A stretch of DNA of 40,503 bases from an uncultured Oscillospiraceae bacterium. Its GTDB lineage: Bacteria > Bacillota > Clostridia > Oscillospirales > Oscillospiraceae. The notes beneath the pieces are model-generated. The model had not been told where the DNA came from, searched no databases, and was given only the letters and a program-made list of their open reading frames with translations. This document shows, one piece after another, positions 32,101 through 39,083 of the stretch. Each line of letters begins with the position of its first letter. Within the stretch, counting starts at the first letter, position 1. Position numbers and translations under genes: made by a program. The stretch spans positions 1 to 40,503 of the forward strand of contig CAJFVK010000018.1 of NCBI GenBank assembly GCA_904420435.1, in the 5' to 3' direction.

Positions 32101-34886
32101 AGCTGGCGGAGGAGCTGCTGTACTACATGCAGGACGGGCAGCGGACGTTCCTGCGGGACATTGACGAGGAGGCCTACCGGTCCCTGGTCCAGTCCCTGGA
32201 CGAGTCCACGGCCTGGAACGCGCCCCAGATGGACGCGGCCCGGATGATCCAGAGCGAGCTCCAGCGGCGGTCCGCCAACCTGGAGATTCCGGAAACGGAG
32301 TACATCGACTTCCTCAAAATGATGCGGGAGCACGAAACCGCAACGGGCCAGGGCGTACAGGCCAACGCCAAGTGGAGCCGGACGGACAACGCCGGCGGCC
32401 AGGCAAGCGAGCTGGAGGCCTGGGAGAACCTGGAGAACTCCGACCTGAGCGAGGCGGAAAAGGCCCAGCGCTTCCAGCAGATCGTCCGGTGGGATACCCA
32501 GATCGAGGGGGTGCCGGACGGGGACACCCAGGCGCTGAAGGACATCATCCTGGAGGTGGCCCAGGAGCGCGGGACCCTCTCCGGCCTGTCCGGGCGGCAG
32601 AGTCGGGCGCTCTACAGCATCGCCAGCAACTCCCTGGACGCGCTGACCTTCGACCAGCTCAAACAGTTTGCCTACGCCTCCACCTCCGCGCTGAGCCAGG
32701 ACAGCGCGCCGGTGAGCATCGGGCGGAAGGTGAAGACCGTCCAGATCCTCAACATGCTCTCCAACCCCAAGACGGCGGCAAAGAACATCCTGGGCAACAC
32801 CACCTTCTACGGACTGGACGCGCTGGCCATGCGGGGGGCGGCGGTGCTGGACGCGGCCCTCTCCAGGATCACCGGCACCAGGAGCGTGGCCGCCGGCGGC
32901 ACCAGCCTCACGGATGCGGTGAAGGCCATGCAGATGGCGATTGCGGAGATCACCATGGACGTGAACATGGACAGCGGGGAGTCCCGCTACGGCACCAGCA
33001 GCCGCAGGACCTTCAAGGCCAGCGGGAACCTGGCGGAGCGGGTCCTATCCATGCTGGAGCGCAACCAGGCCTACCTTCTGAACGCAACGGACGAGTTTTA
33101 CAAGGGGGCGGCCCGGAGCACCCAGGAGCGGACCCAGGCCCTGGTGGACCAGGGAAGAATCCGGACGGACAACCCCAACTACGCCCAGGAGCAGGCGGAG
33201 CAGCTGGCCAGATACCGGACCTTCCAGGACGACAGCACTCTTTCTGGATGGCTTCAGGACATTCACGATATGTTCAACGTAATAGGAGTCGGTGACAGCG
33301 GCAGAACGCGCCCCAACGGGAAAACTATACACGATTTCGGACTCGGAGATATTATAGCACCTTTTACAAGGGTGGCAGGAAACTTAGCCTCCCGTGGGCT
33401 GGAATACTCCCCGGTGAACGCGGTGAAGGGAACGGTGGAGATCGTCCGGGAGATGGCCCGGGCGGCCTCCGGCGGCACGGTGGACCCGTCGGTCCAGGCA
33501 AAGGCGGTTTCCAACACGGCCCGGGGCCTCACGGGGACGGCCATTGCCTACGGCTTTATGCTGCTGGCCCAGGCGGGGCTCCTGCGGCAGGCGGACGACG
33601 AGAACGACGAGAACGTGGCCGCGCTGAACCAGGCGGAGGGGATCACCGGGACCCAGCTGAACCTCTCCGCGGCGGAGCGGTGGCTCTCCGGAGGATCGGC
33701 GGCGTGGCAGAACGGGGATACGCTGATCGACCTGTCCTCCATCGAGCCGCTGAATCTCCTCATGAACCTGGGGACGGAAATGGCGAAAGACGAGCAATCC
33801 CCGATTGTTACGGCCTTTAACGCAACAAGCGATGCCTTTATGGACGCCACGGCGGAGCTTCCTGTGATGCAGTTTATCGGCAATGCCGCCACTAATATCA
33901 TAAGGTACGGTCAGAATCCGCGAGAAGTGTTGCTGCAGGAGGGAGCAAACACCATTGCGTCTTCTCTGATTCCGAATATCTTGCGGTCCACGGCCCGGGG
34001 GCTGGACGACCGGCCGAGGAACACCTACTCCGGGGACACCTTCCTGGACGACGTGGTGGCCAACATTCAGAACAGCATCCCCGGTCTGCGGGAAACCCTG
34101 CCGGGGTCCGTGGACACCTTCGGGGAGGACCGGACCTACCAGGGGGACCTGGGAACGCGGCTTATCAACGCCCTGCTGAATCCGGTGGGGGTGAACACCT
34201 ACACCCAGAGCGAGGTAAGCCGGGAGATGGAGCAGGTCCGGGAGGAAACCGGCGACACCTCCTTCTACCCCACAAAGAGCATCCCGTCGGAGCTGAGCTA
34301 CACGGAAGACGGGGTTACACACAAGGTATCTTTGGACTACGAGCAGCGGCAGGACTTCCAGCGGGAGCGGGGGACCACCTCCTTCCTCACCATGTCCGAC
34401 ATGATGGGGACCTCCGCCTACCGGTCCGCCTCCGCCGAGGAGAAATCCGCCCTGCTGGACCTGTGCGGCGACTACGCCTACCAGGTGGCAAAGGAGAGCG
34501 TTCTGGGGAGCGACGCGGTGCCGGAGTGGGTCGGCAACGCCCAGAACGCCAGGCGGGACCTGGGGATCTCCACGGCGGAGTACCTGGCCTACTACAACAA
34601 GTACAGCGACCGGGGCTTCCTCTCCGGCAGCGGGTACGAGAAGCTGAAGGAGGCGGTGGCAAACGGCCTCACCATCGACGAGTACGCCGCATACCGGGAC
34701 GCCACCGCCGGCCTGAGCGCGGACAAGGACGAGGACGGAAAGACCATCAGCGGCTCCAAGAAGGAGAAGGTCCTGTCGGCCATCGACGGCATGGATCTCT
34801 CCGACGAGGAGAAGGACGGGCTCTACTATCTGAACGGATATGCGGAGAGCGGGATTGACGAGGCCCCGTGGCGGCGGAGGAGGTGA
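29172..34886 (+). CDS. large polyvalent-type phage protein with internal nuclease/toxin-like domain
   Basis: 1904-aa uninterrupted ORF; multi-domain, including VLSNPKTAAKNILGN-type LPP region and PBECR-like segment near 30630-31060. Confidence 0.8.
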   Translation: MGKLVQIGAQKSVSSEKKDTQSKGRLVPIGTSSANNPFRRMNNYAESALQMSRESQPETTPSPSLPETEPVTLDTGRGGGFGTGNTGGAALSQTPRARLNQAVQEGPESVGRFVLTEMARPFVDEVGNVLQRQDELNSAPAALAGTVVRGADQAAGAITSTLAAGEDLLLGALGQPDAEGPLQALNRRMQEGAQRNEAYFAPAFEEAGSIGNVLETFGIPTVAAIPQAALAFLTAGSSLGAQGTTAGLQAASTAAQSGLGTSILNGIRTMARQPNYWLSFAQGAGNDYYEAKERGESDLTALAYSTLTNLLNSAVEVGGGIDVLPRQLQSAAQGGKGAVLDWVKSMFDEGREEVIQGAITQLTENVVLGAENPLYSGTDQNAVLNPSRAGQEFLGGAVAGGLLGAGQALVNSAINRNGGTRSSAGAQESSIPVSQDTRAETAPQATEMPILDAEVQRLFGQQNAAPKTEAADVPLRERVRSSIPALQEMRPVSVLDGTEIPRGGRMIDRLVSFVNSIGNRVNRPGFGDVLFSRGRIKNSMIGHGVGQAKIDTFAAVPDVIRNGQQIDYQKNWKGRNYDTYTFAAPINYKGQETYLGVIVTKDSASNRYYLHEVVDADGNIIFTNNESPVSTSDGTSALAGDLDTVADTGDGAGDSLGTVDTVTDGRASQENSASVEGTRPLNSDSTIPQRADSVNDVMGREAARLFGSAPYEGGRVPQSTMTEGQIDRLAQEWEQGTAGLDAAGNAFRADPAEHIDRRTAESVGSRQVNAFQFDWPELHSYMQQAARDLLTDADVSLQMPQTRRMERTTGGRRYTQNITESQQLRSAMDMGLTRDQIITAAERLIADSGQENYAAAKRLELVLDDMLTNGYRTISGETVEPNQDYIRAKNRIAGAEPRVEAAEELPLGDVPDGRFYDSLGSAREGFTGAGLEGTERVSRLADSLPYNRFQEEATGLSKEDYARLFRYESQTEGRSMQLAEELLYYMQDGQRTFLRDIDEEAYRSLVQSLDESTAWNAPQMDAARMIQSELQRRSANLEIPETEYIDFLKMMREHETATGQGVQANAKWSRTDNAGGQASELEAWENLENSDLSEAEKAQRFQQIVRWDTQIEGVPDGDTQALKDIILEVAQERGTLSGLSGRQSRALYSIASNSLDALTFDQLKQFAYASTSALSQDSAPVSIGRKVKTVQILNMLSNPKTAAKNILGNTTFYGLDALAMRGAAVLDAALSRITGTRSVAAGGTSLTDAVKAMQMAIAEITMDVNMDSGESRYGTSSRRTFKASGNLAERVLSMLERNQAYLLNATDEFYKGAARSTQERTQALVDQGRIRTDNPNYAQEQAEQLARYRTFQDDSTLSGWLQDIHDMFNVIGVGDSGRTRPNGKTIHDFGLGDIIAPFTRVAGNLASRGLEYSPVNAVKGTVEIVREMARAASGGTVDPSVQAKAVSNTARGLTGTAIAYGFMLLAQAGLLRQADDENDENVAALNQAEGITGTQLNLSAAERWLSGGSAAWQNGDTLIDLSSIEPLNLLMNLGTEMAKDEQSPIVTAFNATSDAFMDATAELPVMQFIGNAATNIIRYGQNPREVLLQEGANTIASSLIPNILRSTARGLDDRPRNTYSGDTFLDDVVANIQNSIPGLRETLPGSVDTFGEDRTYQGDLGTRLINALLNPVGVNTYTQSEVSREMEQVREETGDTSFYPTKSIPSELSYTEDGVTHKVSLDYEQRQDFQRERGTTSFLTMSDMMGTSAYRSASAEEKSALLDLCGDYAYQVAKESVLGSDAVPEWVGNAQNARRDLGISTAEYLAYYNKYSDRGFLSGSGYEKLKEAVANGLTIDEYAAYRDATAGLSADKDEDGKTISGSKKEKVLSAIDGMDLSDEEKDGLYYLNGYAESGIDEAPWRRRR

Positions 34887-34914
34887 AAAAAGTCTTCCAT
34901 CGGGGCGCAGATTG

Positions 34915-34923
34915 TGGTAGAAT
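34915..34923 (+). promoter_or_regulatory. candidate extended -10 promoter
   Basis: TGgTAGAAT upstream of GTG 34952 ORF; weak -35. Confidence 0.35.
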
Positions 34924-34951
34924 CAAGGCTGACAGGAAAGGAGTGCGAGCT

Positions 34952-35191
34952 GTGGACGAATTGAAGGAAAACTTCCGGGAGTGGGTCAAGGGCGGGCTGG
35001 ATCTGGTCCGGCCCTGGAAAATCGCCCTGATCGTCACCAACATCTGCTGGGCGGTGGTGCTGGCCCTGTTTATCTGGCTGGCCTACATGTCCCCGGACAC
35101 CAGCTACCAGTACCAGGACTTCGACGAGCACATCCAGACACAGGCGGATGGGGAGTATGACCCGTCCATGGCTCCGTATGTGACGGAGTAA
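34952..35191 (+). CDS. small single-pass membrane protein
   Basis: AAAGGAG then GTG; MDELKENFREWVKGGLDLVRPWKIALIVTNICWAVVLALFIWLAYMSPDTSY. Confidence 0.6.
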   Translation: MDELKENFREWVKGGLDLVRPWKIALIVTNICWAVVLALFIWLAYMSPDTSYQYQDFDEHIQTQADGEYDPSMAPYVTE

Positions 35192-35290
35192 ATGGCGCGG
35201 CAGTTACAGATCCGCAAACGAGGCGCAAAGCAGCCCAGAAAGCCACGGAGGCCCCAGCGCCCCGCCGCCCGCCGGGTCCGGCGGAAATAG
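35192..35290 (+). CDS. 32-aa highly basic micropeptide
   Basis: MARQLQIRKRGAKQPRKPRRPQRPAARRVRRK; starts immediately after the preceding stop. Confidence 0.4.
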   Translation: MARQLQIRKRGAKQPRKPRRPQRPAARRVRRK

Positions 35291-35308
35291 GCGGGAGGGC
35301 GAGGAGGC

Positions 35309-35539
35309 TTGCAGGAAAAGACCTTCGCCGTCCGGGCGATGCTGCGGCGCATGGCGCCCTGTAAATCCATCCCCATCATCCAGGCGTATCTCCTGCCGGA
35401 AGAGGAGGAGATGGTGCTGATCGAGCACGAAGCGCGGGGCAAGAGCCTACAGAAGATCGCCCTGGAGCACAACATGTCGATTGAAACCGTCAAGCGCCGG
35501 CGGAGGTCCGCCCTGGAGAAAATCGCAAACAGCATTTGA
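35309..35539 (+). CDS. sigma-70 region 4-like HTH protein
   Basis: MVLIEHEARGKSLQKIALEHNMSIETVKRRRRSALEKIANSI. Confidence 0.6.
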   Translation: MQEKTFAVRAMLRRMAPCKSIPIIQAYLLPEEEEMVLIEHEARGKSLQKIALEHNMSIETVKRRRRSALEKIANSI

Positions 35540-35546
35540 CACTTTT

Positions 35547-35600
35547 TCGGGATAAAAGTGCCCGATGATTGCGGCTTTACCGGCCCTTTCATCGGGCGCT
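35547..35600 (+). promoter_or_regulatory. structured leader with mutually exclusive hairpins (possible attenuator)
   Basis: AAAGTGCCCGATGA...TCATCGGGCGCTTT stem; alternative TCGGG(35547-35551)/CCCGA(35561-35565). Confidence 0.5.
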
Positions 35601-35635
35601 TTCCCGTTATACTAAAGCCATAAGGTGGCCGCCTG

Positions 35636-35649
35636 AAAATCATGATTTT
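35636..35649. promoter_or_regulatory. perfect 14-bp palindrome upstream of RBS, candidate operator
   Basis: AAAATCATGATTTT. Confidence 0.5.
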
Positions 35650-35667
35650 ATGAAGGAGAGAATCACC

Positions 35668-36183
35668 ATGGCTGAATTTGCAAGTAAGGGCGTGGCCGGG
35701 ACCGGCCTGGGCCTGGGCATTGCAGGCACGGCGCTGGGCCTGCTGAACGGGGGTGCCAACGCGCTGCTGGGCGGCGGACTGAGCCGGGTTGCCAACTGCG
35801 GCGGTTGCGCAGGCAGCGACGCCATTGTCAACCGCTATGAAATGAACCTGGTGCAGGAGATCGCCGCCAAGGACGCTCGCATCGGTCTGCTGGAGGCCGA
35901 CAAGTACACTGACCAGAAGATCGTCGAGGTCTACAAAGATCTGGCCGGCCAGATCGGCGCTCTGAACGACAAGATCCAGGCGAACCGGGACGAGCAGAAC
36001 GCCATCAACTGCCAGCAGGCGGTGTACAACGGCACCATGAACTCCACCATCAGCTGCATCCAGGGCCAGATCGCCCAGCTCCAGAGCCTGACCAAGCTGG
36101 TGGTGCCCAACGCCAGCGTGTGCCCGGGCTGGGGCAACGTAACCATCACCCCCGCCGCCAGCACTACTACTCCTACCGCCTGA
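35668..36183 (+). CDS. glycine-zipper/coiled-coil Cys-containing phage protein
   Basis: GAAGGAG RBS; MAEFASKGVAGTGLGLGIAGTALGLLNGGANALLGGG... Confidence 0.75.
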   Translation: MAEFASKGVAGTGLGLGIAGTALGLLNGGANALLGGGLSRVANCGGCAGSDAIVNRYEMNLVQEIAAKDARIGLLEADKYTDQKIVEVYKDLAGQIGALNDKIQANRDEQNAINCQQAVYNGTMNSTISCIQGQIAQLQSLTKLVVPNASVCPGWGNVTITPAASTTTPTA

Positions 36184-36231
36184 AGGGCGGCGGCATTGCT
36201 GGCGGTGAGCCGGAGGACAAGGGCAAGAGCG

Positions 36232-36263
36232 AAAAAGAGGCGGGGGCAGTAAGCTCCCGCCTC
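36232..36263 (-). terminator. putative terminator of the leftward operon
   Basis: GAGGCGGGGGC-agtaa-GCTCCCGCCTC preceded by AAAAA on + strand, i.e. followed by TTTTT on - strand. Confidence 0.55.
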
Positions 36264-36280
36264 CCTCAAAGGAGAATGCT

Positions 36281-36619
36281 ATGGTTACTCTGACGCAGTT
36301 TCAAAACGGCGTGATGCGCTACATCGACAACGACGTGCTGCCCCACCTGACGGGGTTTCGGCGGGTGGGCCTGGGGATCTACGCAGGCCTGGCCGCCAAC
36401 AACGTGGGGGATCTGCTGCTGAAGTACAAGGACCACCCGGCGGTGGAAGTGCTGAACGTGGTGGACAAGGACGGCAGTATCGACGTGGACCGGCTGTACA
36501 GCGTGGCGGCGCCCATGTTCGCCAACGGGGAGCGGTACAGCGTCAACATCCCCATGATCGGGGAGATGACGGTGGACCGGACGGACCTGGAGAAGCTGTA
36601 CCAGTACATCAAAGGATAA
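36281..36619 (+). CDS. conserved-looking 112-aa phage protein
   Basis: AAAGGAG RBS; MVTLTQFQNGVMRYIDNDVLPHLTGFRRVGLGIYAGLAANNVGDLLLKYKDHPAVEVLNVVDKDGSIDVDRLYSVA. Confidence 0.75.
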   Translation: MVTLTQFQNGVMRYIDNDVLPHLTGFRRVGLGIYAGLAANNVGDLLLKYKDHPAVEVLNVVDKDGSIDVDRLYSVAAPMFANGERYSVNIPMIGEMTVDRTDLEKLYQYIKG

Positions 36620-36624
36620 GGGAA

Positions 36625-36657
36625 CCCCGGCCAGGGAGAAACTGGCCGGGGCTTTTT
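36625..36657 (+). terminator. strong intrinsic terminator of the rightward unit
   Basis: CCCCGGCCAG ggagaaa CTGGCCGGGG CTTTTT, perfect 10-bp stem. Confidence 0.92.
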
Positions 36658-36821
36658 CATGCCTTGTACTCCACGTACTTCTTGTGGGGGGAAGAGGTGC
36701 TTTTCCCGGAGCGGACCCTGACGATGCGGACCTCCAGGCCGGCGGCGGCCAGGATGGCGCAGAGGGAGCGGCGGTCCTCCTCTCGGTCGATGGGGACGGG
36801 GATGCGGATGTAGTCAGTCAT
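36657..36821 (-). CDS. 54-aa phage protein
   Basis: MTDYIRIPVPIDREEDRRSLCAILAAAGLEVRIVRVRSGKSTSSPHKKYVEYKA; overlaps the end of the upstream gene; below the ORF-track cutoff. Confidence 0.6.
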   Translation of the reverse strand: MTDYIRIPVPIDREEDRRSLCAILAAAGLEVRIVRVRSGKSTSSPHKKYVEYKA

Positions 36822-37671
36822 GGGCACCTCCGATGATCTCGTCGAGGGTGTAGGACCGGCCTGGATGAATGCTCGGGAACATTTCAGAATTTACCACAAT
36901 CGAAACGCTGTTGTCTGATTTCATAGCAATCAGCCCATTCCCATATATATTTCTTCGCACAGAATCGACTTTCAGGATACGCTTTATGTACTTTGCATCC
37001 TCCACCTCCTGCTGGGTCCAGCGTGTCTTTCTGATGATTTGATCGGGGAGGTTAATCATCATACAAATTTCCGGTAATCCAACGCTTTTATCGTCCTCTT
37101 CTCTTTTTACAATTCCATCTTTGTCAACATAAAACCCCATATCCGCACCTTTGAGTTTGAAGTTTTGGCCCACCTCAACCCCCAGCACCTCGCAAATTCT
37201 TGGCTTGTCCATGTTGGCCTCCTCCTTTGGAATCCAGTTAGACGGCGTGCTTGATCTTCCTCCGTTTATATTGATAGCAGCAATACAACTTCCGCACCTC
37301 TCTTTGTTTTCAAAATGCCTGCAAGTGTGGCAGTCTTTATCCTCCAACTCTCCTGGATTTCTGGATGGTTCGTCCTCCTTGTCCATGCGAGCGCCACACG
37401 CCGGGCAATATCGCATATTGTTTTCTTCCGGTGTTCCTTCGTTTAATATCAATGGCTCTCCGCATTCGGAGCAAATATAGGCTTCGTCTGGTTCTCCGCC
37501 TCCCATATCTGACGGAATCCACCTCCCGTGCCTCACCTCCACCACGTCTGCGGCAGGGAGGTTGGCCAGCATCCTCTTGATGACCGGGAAGTCCGCTCCG
37601 GGGCAGTCTGCTTCGCGCTCCGCTTCGGTAAACGCTTCTATGGTTGTCGCCCTCTCGATGTAGTCACTCAT
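36814..37671 (-). CDS. multi-domain zinc-ribbon early protein (apparent fusion of three small phage gene types)
   Basis: MSDYIERATTIEAFTEAE...CSECGEPL...CPACGARMD + CHTCRHFENKERCGSC + MDKPRICEVLGVEVGQNFKLKG. Confidence 0.7.
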   Translation of the reverse strand: MSDYIERATTIEAFTEAEREADCPGADFPVIKRMLANLPAADVVEVRHGRWIPSDMGGGEPDEAYICSECGEPLILNEGTPEENNMRYCPACGARMDKEDEPSRNPGELEDKDCHTCRHFENKERCGSCIAAININGGRSSTPSNWIPKEEANMDKPRICEVLGVEVGQNFKLKGADMGFYVDKDGIVKREEDDKSVGLPEICMMINLPDQIIRKTRWTQQEVEDAKYIKRILKVDSVRRNIYGNGLIAMKSDNSVSIVVNSEMFPSIHPGRSYTLDEIIGGAHD

Positions 37672-37826
37672 TTATCCACCTCCAGTGGCGTTGTGTGATC
37701 TGTTGTGACGATGATCGGATAATCCCCGCTATCTCTATTCGGACAGACATAGCAGGCGCAGTATGTAGGATTACTGGTGTCGTTCTGCCGGAAGGGGCAG
37801 AATGTGTTGTAGCAGTTGCTATTCAT
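37668..37826 (-). CDS. 52-aa Cys-rich protein
   Basis: MNSNCYNTFCPFRQNDTSNPTYCACYVCPNRDSGDYPIIVTTDHTTPLEVDK. Confidence 0.55.
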   Translation of the reverse strand: MNSNCYNTFCPFRQNDTSNPTYCACYVCPNRDSGDYPIIVTTDHTTPLEVDK

Positions 37827-38268
37827 CCTGCTCCCTCCGCAGTGCGGCCTCGGCCTCTTCTTGCGATTTATAGCAGTCAGAAATGGGGTAGCCAGAAAAA
37901 TCTCCGCTAAAACTGCTAGCTGTTTCCTCCACAAAATCGCCCAGGATGAAGTCAAGGTCACTGCAATTATTGATGGACGAAGAAACTATTGCGACACCGC
38001 TTACTGATACAACAAAAACAAAGCCGCTTACCTCGGTTGCCTCGCCATCTTCGTCCCTCTCCACTATCCACACTTCGCTGCCTGGGGCGAATTTCTGCAC
38101 CACGCACCGCCCCTCCCGGTCCGCCTGGGCCAATTCACGGAGCCTCTCCAGGTCGTACTCGTCGCCCAGGATGTCCTCGATGGCGGCAAGGCGGCGTACA
38201 ATGTCATCAACACTTTCGCACTCGAAAGATATACTGGCTCCATTTGTTCTAATTGTCAACCGTTCCAT
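37819..38268 (-). CDS. phage early protein
   Basis: MERLTIRTNGASISFECESVDDIVRRLAAIEDILGDEYDLERLRELAQADREGRCVV... Confidence 0.75.
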   Translation of the reverse strand: MERLTIRTNGASISFECESVDDIVRRLAAIEDILGDEYDLERLRELAQADREGRCVVQKFAPGSEVWIVERDEDGEATEVSGFVFVVSVSGVAIVSSSINNCSDLDFILGDFVEETASSFSGDFSGYPISDCYKSQEEAEAALRREQDE

Positions 38269-38270
38269 TG

Positions 38271-38591
38271 TCAGCCCTCCTTTTCTGCGCCAAACGGATA
38301 AAACGCTACCTTCTCTTCTTCGTCCAGAAAGCTATCAATTTTCATCTCGGCCTTCTTCAGTTCTGCCCGCAGCTTCTCGTTTTCGGCCTCCCACTGTCCG
38401 CACTCCTCGTAGTATGCGTTCGCGTGCTCCCTCTCATACTCCAATTCTGCCCGCAACCGGGAGTTTTCGGCCTGGAGCGTGGAGAGGGCGGTGGCGGCCT
38501 CCAGGCGCAAGTCTGCGTATCCGTGCACCTTATCTGTCCAGCAATCAGTATTTTCTCCTAGCCGTTCAATCAACTTCTCAACGTCCATCAT
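38271..38591 (-). CDS. coiled-coil phage early protein
   Basis: MMDVEKLIERLGENTD...LQAENSRLRAELEYEREHANAYYEECGQWEAENEKLRAEL; internal ATG preferred over 38621. Confidence 0.6.
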   Translation of the reverse strand: MMDVEKLIERLGENTDCWTDKVHGYADLRLEAATALSTLQAENSRLRAELEYEREHANAYYEECGQWEAENEKLRAELKKAEMKIDSFLDEEEKVAFYPFGAEKEG

Positions 38592-38869
38592 GTGTCCTCC
38601 TTCGCTGGCTGCTGGAGCCATTCGGCAATTCTGTGTTTTGCTATTGACATATCTTTCTCCCGTCCCCAGAAATACCGGTACAAAAATTTCGCCAGCTCCT
38701 CGTCGCTCATGCGCCGAATAATATCAGCGTTTGTGGCTGGCTCAAAACATCTGCATTCCCGTTCAATGTCCATGTCTGGGCTGTCGTTGATCTCATCACA
38801 CCAGCCAAAAAACGGTCGTCCAGGGTATTCCTCTGCCCATCTTGGATGCTTACAGTTTCGGCATTTCAT
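38588..38869 (-). CDS. Cys-containing phage early protein
   Basis: MKCRNCKHPRWAEEYPGRPFFGWCDEINDSPDMDIERECRCFEPATNADIIRRMSDEELAKFL. Confidence 0.7.
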   Translation of the reverse strand: MKCRNCKHPRWAEEYPGRPFFGWCDEINDSPDMDIERECRCFEPATNADIIRRMSDEELAKFLYRYFWGREKDMSIAKHRIAEWLQQPAKEDT

Positions 38870-39083
38870 TTTGGCCCTCCTCTCCCTCCGGCGTCCATTT
38901 AATGCCCAACGTATTTCTTACGGCAGGATCAAGCCTCCCATGTATAACTCTCTTCGCCGCGCGTTTGCCAGTTACCTTACATTCCGGCCAACCGGGCACA
39001 GTGAAACGATATACGGGGTGCTTTCCGTCCGGAAATTGCTCTTGCGTGACTTCGCAGTCAATCCTATATATGCACTCTTTCAT
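38850..39083 (-). CDS. small phage early protein
   Basis: MKECIYRIDCEVTQEQFPDGKHPVYRFTVPGWPECKVTGKRAAKRVIHG... Confidence 0.6.
   Translation of the reverse strand: MKECIYRIDCEVTQEQFPDGKHPVYRFTVPGWPECKVTGKRAAKRVIHGRLDPAVRNTLGIKWTPEGEEGQNEMPKL

Noticed and set aside
31065-32333. 422-aa antisense ORF within the giant protein gene
   Set aside because: Same antisense artefact; sense ORF continuous across it.
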